NCBI GenBank assembly: GCA_013398295.1
Contig: VZSF01001309.1
Span: 109,433-173,432, forward strand
Direction: 5' to 3'
Source of the DNA: Chionis minor
Taxonomy: Eukaryota > Chordata > Aves > Charadriiformes > Chionididae
Length of the DNA: 64,000 nt
Shown piece after piece: positions 13,333-23,263 of this stretch. The notes beneath the pieces are model-generated. The model was not told the DNA's origin, did no database searches, and was given only the letters and a program-made list of their open reading frames with translations. A program made the translations under genes and the position numbers. The first letter of the stretch is position 1, and each line of letters opens with the position of its first letter.

Positions 13333-13820
13333 ATAAAATCATAAAATTATAGAATGTTTGAAGTCAAAAGGCACCTTCAAAGCTCATCTCATTCCAACCC
13401 CCCTGCCCTGGGCAGGGACACCTCCCACCAGACCAGGTTGCTCCAAGCCCCGTCCAACCTGGCCTTGAACCTCCAGGGACGGGGCAGCCACAGCTGCTCT
13501 GGGCAACCCCGGCCAGGGGCTCCCCACCCTCATGGTGAACAATTTCTTCCTGAGATCTAATCTAAATCTCCCCTCTTCCAGTTTGAAGCCATCACCCCTC
13601 GTCCTATCACTACGTGACCTTCTAAAAAGTCCTTCTCCAGATTTCTTGTAGGACCCTTTCAGATACTACTGGGAGGCTGCTCTAAGATCTCCCCGGAACC
13701 TTCTCTTCTCCAGGCTGAACCCCGCCACCTCTCCCAGCCTGTCCTCCCAGCAGAGGGGCTCTAATCCTCTGATCATCTTCGTGGCCTCCTCTGGCCCTGC
13801 TCCAACAGGTCCATGTCCTT
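13333..13820 (-). mobile_element. CR1 LINE, 5'-truncated 3' end (about 490 bp)
   Basis: On the minus strand the order matches the CR1 3' region. The fragment starts near the conserved 'GAC ATG GAC CTG TTG GA' site (end near 13820), runs through the RT C-terminal region and ends in ATTCTATAATTTTATGA repeats near 13333. The block before the terminus carries the variant CAAAAGGCACCTTCAAAGCTCATCT instead of the usual AGGGACCTTAAAGAYCATCT. The same variant occurs in the plus-strand copy at 22.9 kb, so both belong to one subfamily. Frames are broken, so it is non-functional. Confidence 0.95.
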
Positions 13821-16800
13821 CAACGTGGCATTAAGGAGTGTGGAACTGCTGAACCCTGAAGACTGGCTTGTTACCAGTGAGCGGAATGATGGAGAGAGTC
13901 CTTTTACACCCTTAACTCTGCAGATAAATTGTTTATCGTGAATCTCCACTGGCGCTAACTCGGTGTATATCTGGCTGGTACGTGTTTTGTAACAAGTTCT
14001 GTGGGAGGCAATGTCAAACATCTTATCATCAGTATTTCAGAGTACTTCGCTTCAGTCGTCACTTCTAACAATTTAATCAAAGTCATGTTTGAAGTATTTT
14101 TGCTGCCCGAAACTATTCAAATCCATTCTTTACTGTTATTTTTAATGAATCAGTAAGTGAAGGGAACTGGTCAAACTTTTACATTCGTTATGAGTCACCA
14201 AGATTTTTAGATACTTGCCAGAGTATTTTGCAAGATTTCTGCTGTTTTAATTAACCACAGAAAACCAAAAAGTAACTGCTTGGACCATAGGGGAGAATCT
14301 CAATGACATATCTGTTAAAGAATGGGGGAAATAAGACAAAAGACATTTGTAGACTTTTGGCCCTTCTTCGGCTTTTCTGCTGATGTCAGTACCAGCAGCA
14401 CAAACTGTAAATCACGTTACAGGTTTTTGTGTGATCCTTAACCACATCCCTGAGACCAGCGGGCTGTTTGCATCAATTAATAACCGTAGTTCAGATTAAT
14501 TAAAGTGGATCATTTCATTTGAAATTATGATTTAGTTGTTTATGGAAAACACATTCTTTTAAATACTTTTGAGTTTTGAAGGTTTGGGTTTTTTTTCCAG
14601 TACAGTGTGGGTGTTACAGCCTAAATAGTTTTAATATTCTGATAGGCAAGTTTCATGTGTGATAGCAATATGAACTTGCTGTTTCCTCAGTGAGATGCTA
14701 GGAAGGGAATTTTGTTCTTTATACAGGCGCGTGATAGGCACTCTGTCTGTGTCGTGATAGTACACGTGGATGACTGCAAGATCCCCCCTGTTTGTATTAT
14801 TTTCGGAGTTTAGCTATTGATGTGAGAAGGGCACTTGATTTATAAGTAGGGGGCCAGGTCCCGACTCTGCTTGTAGGGGGTGTGTGCATATAATCAAATA
14901 CGAGGTTAAAAAGTAACAGCACAGAAACTTGAAAGATTAATTGGTGAAATTGTTTGCCCCGCTGTTTTGCATCGTTCTCGTAAATAACTTCCTGTTACTC
15001 CTCTGAATCATGAAAATCAACAAAAAAACTCACTGCCTTCAGAATCTGGGCACAAAGGTATCGATTATTGCCATCAACAAATCTTTTTATAGACTTGTAA
15101 CTATGGACCCAAATAAGCTGCTGTTTAAGGTGCGTGTGTATTTTTATTGTCAGTAAGACGGCAGATCACAAGTGCTTTAACCCGAAATTATAACTTTTGG
15201 GGACTGAATTTCTGGAGTTTGGTGCCCAAAGCAGCACTGGGTGAATAGGAGGTCTTTGTCCTACAAGTCTCTCAGTCCACACTGATATTCAGCCATTTGA
15301 CTCTACCTTCTTTTCCCAATGTACGTTTTTTTGTCTAGGCTAAAAATATCTTTTGAGGTTAGAGCAAATGCTGGAAGATCTGGACAGAAACAGAAAAGTT
15401 TTATGATATATGACGCCTACCAGTGGCATAGCTGCAGTGTCAACAGACAGAATAATCTGCCTCATCATGAAATAGGGAGCAGTAATTTCAGGACAGTTCA
15501 TTTCAGTATCAGACCTTGAAGGTTTTTCCCTTTTGATGGCCAAGTTTACTTTGGTTAAGTTTCAATGTTTTGGCTGCGCTAAATATTAGGAAACGTGTTT
15601 CCAGCGCTGCAGCGCGGCCTCGCTGGAGGTTTCGGCTTTGATGAACAACAAACACCTTTAGGCTTGTTTGGAGAAGGCTCGGCGGTGACCACAGTGACCT
15701 CGCTGGTATTGGCATTGCTCTGCGTGGGACGAGAGCCAGCCTTAACAGAACCAGTATTTATGCGGCATCTCGGTAGGGAGGGATTCGTTTATTTTATCAG
15801 CAAAAGAGAGCAGCCTGGAAAGGAGGGTGAGAGCCCAAAACACGACTGGAGAGCTCAGAGATGCTTAAGAACATATTTCTCCCCCTTGGAGAGTTCAATT
15901 TGGAATAAAGCGCTCCCTGGGCTCTCACACTGGTTTGCCAGATGTGGTTTTCCCCGTCTTTTAGAGCGCTAATTGCGTCCCAACTGGTGTATTTTATGGC
16001 TTTGCCTATACCTGTAGCAGAACAATTAAGAATTCAATTGTGTCTCTGGAGAGGGAGAAGGGACAGAGAGGTGGGGAGGAGAGCGGTGGCCCCAGGGAAA
16101 TGGCAGGACGTGTTATGCCTTTACAAACCACTGTGCCTCCTGAGCATTAATACCTGCAAAACACATGTTGTAAACACCCTTCCCAGACTACCAGCACATG
16201 TTTCCCAGCTCAGAAGGCCCCTTTTAATGCTGCTGGCATTACTAATCTAAATCTGTTATGGGGAGAAGGATTATTGCCCAATGCTAGCGTGTACGAGCAG
16301 GGGGGAAAATTCCCTACTAACATGCAGGGCTCAGGGCTTATGCTCATCTGGGAAACCGTCTCGTTTTTCTGTTTCGATTTTGCAGATAACAGATGAAATG
16401 GTAGTTTAGAGAGGTGTGGCTTGCTGTGCACGTAGGAGAGGTACGGCTGCAGTTTTGCATCAGAAGCTCCGTGTACGGGAGTTGACGGAGCTGCCCTTTT
16501 CCTGGAGGACCTTCTGCCTCCGAGCGTGCCTCCTGCCTTTAACCGATGGGGTCGCTGGGGTCTGCCTTGTGTGTTTTATCGCTGCCGAGCCTCCGGCGAT
16601 AAGTTCATCCCGTTGACTGGTTTTGGTTTAAGCTGATAAATGCTGACGTGTCGCCGGTGTTCATCAGCAGCTTGTACTCCTGTGGTGGTGCGTGGAGACC
16701 TCAACCAGGTGTCTCCAAAGCCAGAGCGGTGAGCTGCCATACATCTCACCAAAGAACTAGGAGACATTGTAGATATGAAATAACAGAGACAGGGACCGTA

Positions 16801-17699
16801 TAACTGTGTTCTCCAATACAGTATCGTGTCTTTTGTCACCAGGAGTGCCCAAAGAGGCCTGGTAACATAATGATGCCTTACAGGAAAGCTTCCTTTGATA
16901 TCAAGAGAAATACCTTAATGAAGATAGCTCTGAAAAACTCGCAGGTTGGGTCCGTGTGAGTCTCTGGAGCTCTCTGTCACATAGACAATGCGAACCCTTA
17001 ATTTACTTTTATTTTTAAGACAAAAGGAAGAGCTGCAGCACGAATACTTGTGGAGTGGTTAAGAATCGTGCGTGTTTGTTTTCAATATCTGTCAGAAGAG
17101 GAAAGGGTTTCTCAATATCACGCGTTAGGTAGCACTGCCTGGGCTCGGAATTACTCGCACAGGCTTCAGTTCTGTTGAGCAGAGAGTTACATCCAGCAAA
17201 TCCCAGGGCTCACTAAAACCTGATATGGTTCTGGAAAGACAGTAGCCAAGTTAGTAGAGGAGAAAAGATAGTGATTTATATGGGAGGTGAAAAATTATCC
17301 TTTGAATGTCTCAGCAATATTTTCTGCCTCGAAAAAACCCGACAATTTCGACTCCCTCGTACTGTCACCTGGCCCCTCAGAGAAAAGTTTTAATACATTT
17401 TTAAAATGAGAAGGCAAAAAACTGCTGTGCTGTGTTCTGTGTTGCATTATTAAAGGGGAGATGTTGGGTCATTACTAATGCAGTAAAGCACCTGGACCTT
17501 TGCACTTTGTTTAAACATGCATATCTTGGAGAGGAGATTACAGGAGGATAAAGTACAATATTTTACAGACTTAAGTGAGCTCAGCTTGAAAGACTGTATT
17601 AAAAAACCCCTAAAAATGTGAAAGCCACTTATTACACTTGCCAAACGTAAGTGTTAATGTTAGGTTTGTTAACTTAACCTTTGTTAAACTCGGGACCTT
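13821..17699. other. Non-coding intronic-looking stretch
   Basis: I see no gene. Slightly GC-richer DNA at 15.6-16.1 kb gives a 125-codon plus-strand frame (15595-15972) without recognisable domain or splice-phase support. No transposon was recognised. Confidence 0.4.
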
Positions 17700-17704
17700 C
17701 TCTC

Positions 17705-17920
17705 TGTTATTGGCGCGGATGGGTCGGTGCGGGGAGCGGTGTCAGCTGCGAGGTGTTGCCCGCTCCGCAGGCTGCCCCGGGCTGAGCCCACGCTTCTCGC
17801 TAAAACCCTCGTTCAAACCCCACTTGCTTCTTGGAAGCAGGGTCAGGAGTCGCTCCGGGGCTGCGGCGGCTCCTCCAGCTGCTGCGAGCACAATTCCAGG
17901 CAGCGCTTGCTGACGGGGAC
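17705..17920. promoter_or_regulatory. Small CpG-rich block (candidate intronic promoter or enhancer)
   Basis: About 215 bp contain roughly twenty CpG dinucleotides by eye (GGCGCGGA, CCGGGC, GCGGCGGC and others). This is a sharp contrast with the AT-rich surroundings. The length is at or below the usual lower limit for a CpG island. No TATA box or clear start site was seen. It precedes the weak exon candidate at 18300-18450. It could be an alternative promoter, an enhancer or an unmethylated remnant. The assignment rests on composition only. Confidence 0.3.
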
Positions 17921-18299
17921 TTATTGGCCACAGCTGCCACTGGACTCAGCGAGCAGAAATGTGAAATATCTACGAAAAACAGAGGCCAGCCAGCAGAGAA
18001 GAGGGCAGTCCCAGTCCTGTTGCTTTGGCTGCTGCAGCATGACTAGGTCTCCTCGCTTTCTGGGCTCCGCTTCTCCAAACATCTGGAGCCCGCTCCATCT
18101 CCCCAGCAAAGCGGGGAAGTCGTGGTTAGGGGCAAAAAAAGTTTTGCTTTCCCAATTGCCCCTAACAGGACCGCTCAGGGCCTTTAGTTGGCACAAAAAG
18201 CTGAGGGATCAAATATATTTTGCTGAAACCCAGAGGTTTTGCCTGACAGACGTGCGTGCTGTACGGTGTAATTAGTGCCACCGTGTCTTATTCCTTCAG

Positions 18300-18450
18300 C
18301 GCAACGTCCGTCGTCTTGGAGCAACGGCAATTCTGTGCTGAGACGTTCCCAGACAAATGGAAAAAGAGTGTGCTCACCCAGATGGATAAAAAAGCCTCTG
18401 GTAATGACAGACAAACTGTGTTACAGGACAGGAATGTCATGCATGATCAG
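18300..18450 (+). other. Weak candidate exon (50 codons)
   Basis: The acceptor is CTTATTCCTTCAG at 18287-18299 and the donor is GATCAG|GTATTT at 18450/18451. The frame that starts with one completing base is open for 50 codons and is hydrophilic, rich in Lys, Asp and Gln (for example F-P-D-K-W-K-K-S-V). It would accept exon 110-213 in phase. It ends in phase 0, so it cannot splice in frame into 26142. Other frames are also open across much of this GC-richer block, so openness is weak evidence. It may be an alternative exon or chance. Confidence 0.18.
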
Positions 18451-20213
18451 GTATTTCAGCTGCAGCATTTAGTTTTTTTATTTTCCCTTCAAGTCTTTTG
18501 GGAAGGTGGGTTCAGCAGCTCAAGAAGAGAGATGCCATAGTTTCTGACAAGTTAATTAAGCTTTCACTTCTGAGTATTATATGTATAGTGAAGAAAAGAA
18601 ACTTAATTGTCTTTGCAGTGCTTGACAAAACCCAAGAAAAATGCCTGCATATTTTCTCAGTTTTGTCTCTATTTTTTGATACTTATTCACTGTGAGCATT
18701 ATACTTTCATGGGTTTAATTAAAAGCCAAGTTTTGGAAGGTTCTCAAATGTTAGTTTTGGTACATAGATGTATGCATTTAAAGAAATATTTATGTGAAAT
18801 CTCAAGCCTAAAAGGAACGAGAGAGGCTTTAAAATGGATCAGCTGCCTCCCTTTATATCTTTTGTCCAACTACCTCCCACCTCCTGGTATTTAGGATCAC
18901 TTCGGAAGAGGTGAGAAAGCTGCTTAGTCCGCTTCCAGGGATTTCTGAACTCCGAGTCCTCATACAAACGTGACACGTGAAACGTTCTTCCTTTGTTCAG
19001 CACAATATTCAACTTTGGATGTCTCTGTATTTACTTTTTTATCATTCCGTGCAGTATGTAAGCAAACTGTAGGTTTCTAAATAACTTCGTAAACAGTTAT
19101 TGGAGGATTATTATATTTTTTTACCTTCAGCCATTTTGTCCTTTGCTGTGAGGGTTGTTAAAATATCGTTGCTATAAAGTCAAGGGTGGCACAGAGAACA
19201 TGAATAAAGAATGATTATTCATTATTTCATGATAATTCAATAATGCAAGAACTGAAATTATAAGGTAGTTGGTTAAAAAGAAATAAAAGGAGTGCTTATT
19301 CCCGCAAGGTATGATTGAACCCTGGATCTCAGCGCGACAGGGTGGTGGTGGAAGTCAGGAGATGTCTAAAAGGTGAGATAAAATTTGAATTGATTTGTGG
19401 CTGCTAAACACAATGGTCTGCATAGAGGGGATCGCTCAGGCAGTCCCTACACTGGTTGCTGGCTGTGGCTCTCCATGAGGAGAGGGTCCTTGTGCTCCAT
19501 GCGCTCCCTGGGCATCCTTATCCGTTACCACGAGGAGTAGGGCATGGCGTTGGACCAAACCCGTGGTCATATTCTAGCGCAGCTCTTTGGGGCTCTTCCA
19601 ACCGTCGCAACAAAAGCATTGGAGGATTTTTTTTGCTGAACTTGGGAAGATGGAGGTAAAGTGGTGTGGGGTATTTACAGGTCGTTCCAAGAGAGGGCAG
19701 TGCCAATCAGGGAGGAAAAAAAAAGATCAGCAAAATGGGAGCCCAGGGTTAGAGAGGAGGGTTCCGTGCTGTCTCTAGTAGGATGCAATTATTTAATTGA
19801 TGGCCTCTTCTTAATGCTTATCACAGGGCAGTTTCCATTAATGTAATGTTAAAGGGAAGCCGTGAAAATTTATAAAGACACCTGAAGAGAGCATTTAAGG
19901 AATCGGGACTGCCTGTAGGTGTTTGTAGAAGAAGGCCAAAGGGACTCAGCTATTGATTTTCCATGCTGAAGCAGGACTTCTTCTTAATCGCTAGCGAGAT
20001 CTTCCTTATGTAAAAAAGTATTCATGCTGCTCTGCACTTGGACGGTTTTTCCTGGAAACCGCTGTCAGAGCTGGTACATTAAATAGTATTTCAATCTCTG
20101 ACTCAAAACTTACTGGAAATCCAGTTATCAACCCAGGAGGGAGATAGAGATCTAGGGCATGATGAGCAGAAGTTTGGCTGAGCGCTGAAGTATCAGAGCC
20201 TTTTTTTAAAGGA

Positions 20214-20229
20214 GTGTGTGTGTGTGTGT
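20214..20229. repeat. (TG)n microsatellite
   Basis: Eight uninterrupted dinucleotide units. This is a short microsatellite, possibly polymorphic. Confidence 0.9.
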
Positions 20230-22032
20230 CACTGGAGATGCTTGAGGCAGGAGGAAGAGTTGACTATTTATTTATTTAATTACTCAGCACTGCCAGGGCC
20301 TGGAAATGAGGCAGATTTTTAAACTGAATCCTAGAACAAGTTTTTTTTTTTGTGGGTATTTCTTTCTTTTTTTTTTTAAATTTTTTTTCCTTTTTTCCCA
20401 AATTGGCAGAATACAATATTTATTAAGCAGGCTGCCTGGGCAGCATAGAAAATCTTGCTTTTCTTTCTTGCAATCTTCTGTTTCAAGCACCACCTAATGG
20501 CTTCGGCGCAGAATGCAGAGCGCGCATCCCCACACCTCGTCCTGCTGCCCATCGTGCCCAGCCGAGGAAAGCTGCAGAACTTCATAGACCAACTGCCAGT
20601 CCAAAAATGTAATAGCTGGAGGGAGCTGGCCTTCGCTTTTATAGCATAATACAGCTCCAAATGCCCAGGATATTACGATTTCACCGTGTAAATGCATTAT
20701 ACTACAAAGTAAGCATTCGTAGCGGCAGACAGAGTGCTTGGCTCAAATGATTTGCCTAATAGGAACGGGGAAGCTTTAGCTGTTTAAACATGTTTGGAGG
20801 GAAGCATCGTGCTTCTCATTTTCCTTATTTTAACATTTTTAGCAAGGAGGAGCACAGAGCAGGAGCATTACTCGGCTTGGCTTCCCTGCCGCCGCAATGA
20901 GATTTTTGCATCGTTAAAGCATATCAGATGTGCTACACCCATGCTACAGGCACAGCTACAGATAATTTGATAAGGCAAACATGCATAACATAGACTTGTA
21001 TCAATAATTAATTTCTTTTAATACTGAGATTCTGGGGAGCCTGGGAATCTGGCTTTCCCAATGGCCCATCTGAGCGGCTGTCGAGGAGCCAGGGTTTCTA
21101 GTAAAACGAGTAGGCAAATGACCCGATAGGAACAAGTCCTATCAGATTGATGTGTTCCCCAAATAATTTTGATTTCAGCACGTCAGCATTTTTGAACAAA
21201 GCAGGATTTAATCAGAAGCTCCTGGAACAGCTTTAGTTTTGACCTCAGTAATGATTTTTCATGGTCGAAAATTGCCATTTCTTTACTCTCTTGTCACTTT
21301 TTTGTGCTCTCCTCTGCTTCTCTGTGGCTTTTTTCTTGCTTCATTTATGTTTTTGAGCATGATCTCACGGCTGCCAGATCTCATAATGTTGTTTGGAGTC
21401 TCGTCATATATGGTATTCTTCCCAAAGCCGCAGCCCTGCGAGTGCGTCAGGCTCTCAGTCTGAGCTGAAGCTAAAAAGGACATTTCCAGTCCTTGCTGGT
21501 TTGAAAGGGAATCCGAAAATATAAAAAACTAACAGTTAAAAAGTGTTATTTTAAAGCTATCTCCTAGTTCTGGAGTAAAAGAAAGAGCTAGCTCTGGTTT
21601 CTAAATGTCTGCGGCTGGCGCAGAGACCTGCGTTCTGATCTTTGGGGTTTTGAAATTGCCTGAAAACTCTAACGTTTGAGTGAAGAAGGTGTAGGTGTCA
21701 TAAAGCTGTTGTGTGACACAGAAGGATTAGCCGGGAACATCGCAAGCGGGCCAGAAACCGAAGGGTTTGACTAGCTCTCTCTGCTTTCCCTCTCTGCCTC
21801 CTCTCATGTCAAAACGCACTGAATTTCTAAATCTTGAAATCAGAAATCAAAGGTCAATAGTGTTGCAGGTATTTGCTGTCTCTGAAACCAGCATATGTTT
21901 CCAGTTGTGTCTCATTAGGAAGGGTATTGTAGCCTCCAATTAACCTTTGTTCTGCACAAGTCTGCTGTTGTGCAACCTTTATTACTATGAATCAGAGATG
22001 TTGGACCATGAACTTGAAATTATATGCATGTT

Positions 22033-22051
22033 AAAAAAAAAAAAAAAAAAA
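22033..22051. repeat. Poly(A) run of 19
   Basis: An uninterrupted A19. There is no AATAAA shortly upstream and no gene-like sequence before it, so I do not call a processed pseudogene. Confidence 0.9.
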
Positions 22052-22861
22052 GTAAGTAATTAATTCCACATGACAGTGTGTTTCCTGAGGAGACAGGGTG
22101 TGGGGGACAGTTTGTCCATCCCCCACTTCTTCCAATTCCCAACATGAATTATAGGCCAGCAGAAGAAACTAGGGATTTTTAAAAGGAATTTCTAATATAT
22201 TTTTCGTTTTGTTGTTTTGTTTTTTTTTTCCCCAGTGCAGCAACCCACTCACACGAGATGCACGCCAAGTGGGAGTAGCACCTGTTTTGGTATCCTCACG
22301 AAGGAAGTCCAGGTTTGCACACCTTCTTGTTTGCTGTCTTTCTGCTCAAAAGTTTTACAAGTTGTTGCTGGAGTGGCAGAAATCCAGCGAACCGTCTGGT
22401 CCGTAGCCTGCTCCTTGCCTTCTCAAATAGGATTTTTATCCAGGGATATGAGGGGATTAAATGATATAATTATTTTATATAACCTGTGCTGCAGCTCTGG
22501 CTGAATTTTAAAATGGAGGCTGCTTCAATTCCAATTAGCAGGGAGGCTGCTCTCGTTGCTGTGTGTTAATTGTGGTATGGGCTGCGTTGGACCCTGGCGG
22601 GTCTGGTCCCCGCTCCCCGCCTGCTGCGGGAACACCTGCAGCACCTCTGGCTACGCTCAGGTGCAGCCTGGTAGGTACCCGGAGGACTTTCAGGCCAAAC
22701 AGGGTGACGTTGCATGAGATTTATGTCCCATCCTTCCAGCAGCAGTGACTGGTGAGAGGGGTTCTTCTGGGTTAAAGCTAGGATTCACTCAATGGTGCCG
22801 TGCTACTACTTTTTATGAAGTAATGTTTTGTTTTTTAAAAGATTTTAAGCACGCGTCTGCA

Positions 22862-23224
22862 CAAGAATGCTCTGGGGAGACTTTATTGTGGTCCTTCAGT
22901 ATAAAAAGGGGGCTTACAAGAGAGATAGAGCGGGACTTTTTACCAAGGCCTCCAGTGACAGGACAAGGAGCAATGGTTTTAAACTGGAAAAGAGGAGATT
23001 TAGAATATATCTCAGGAAGAAATTTTTGGCTGTGAAGGTGGTGAGCCCCTGGCTGGGGTTGCCCAGAGCAACTGTGGCTGCCCCATCCCTGGAGGTTCAA
23101 GGCCAGGTTGGACGGGGCTTGGAGCAACCTGGTGTGGTGGGAGGTGTCCCTGCCCAGGGCAGGGGGGTTGGAACGAGATGAGCTTTGAAGGTGCCTTTTG
23201 ACTTCAAACATTCTATGATTTTAT
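22862..23224 (+). mobile_element. CR1 LINE, 5'-truncated 3' end (plus strand)
   Basis: The plus-strand frame reads as the C-terminal end of CR1 ORF2. It starts L-W-G-D-F-I-V-V-L-Q-Y and contains the CR1 signatures S-D-R-T-R-S-N-G-F-K-L and A-P-S-L-E-V. It then passes the ORF stop region into the 3' UTR and ends at ATTCTATGATTTTATA. Only about 360 bp remain, so there is no endonuclease or RT catalytic core and the copy is inactive. It carries the same 3' UTR variant (GGTGCCTTTTGACTTC) as the minus-strand copy at 13.3 kb and the same 39-bp tail. Confidence 0.95.
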
Positions 23225-23263
23225 AAAAGGTATCCAAACCCAAGACGCTGCAGTTGCAAGCAC
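23225..23263 (+). repeat. 39-bp extended 3' tail shared with the 13.3-kb CR1
   Basis: This follows the CR1 terminal repeat directly and reads AAAAGGTATCCAAACCCAAG and on to TTGCAAGCAC. It matches the reverse complement of 13294-13332 with about four substitutions. Past this point the two loci diverge. Confidence 0.7.

Larger units (their letters stand above)
18451..22861. other. Non-coding stretch with simple repeats
   Basis: I see no supportable gene. It holds a (TG)8 tract at 20214-20229, T-rich DNA at 20341-20398 (interrupted T runs) and an A19 run at 22033-22051. The segment about 20860-21240 is low in simple repeats and has mixed composition of the kind often seen in conserved non-coding DNA. 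Conservation cannot be judged from one sequence. Confidence 0.4.

Noticed and set aside
17638..18275. 182-codon plus-strand frame
   Set aside because: It spans the CpG-rich block, where several other frames are also open. The translation has no recognisable domain.
22033..22051. Poly(A), taken as a possible processed-pseudogene tail
   Set aside because: There is no AATAAA just upstream, no recognisable coding remnant and no obvious flanking duplication.
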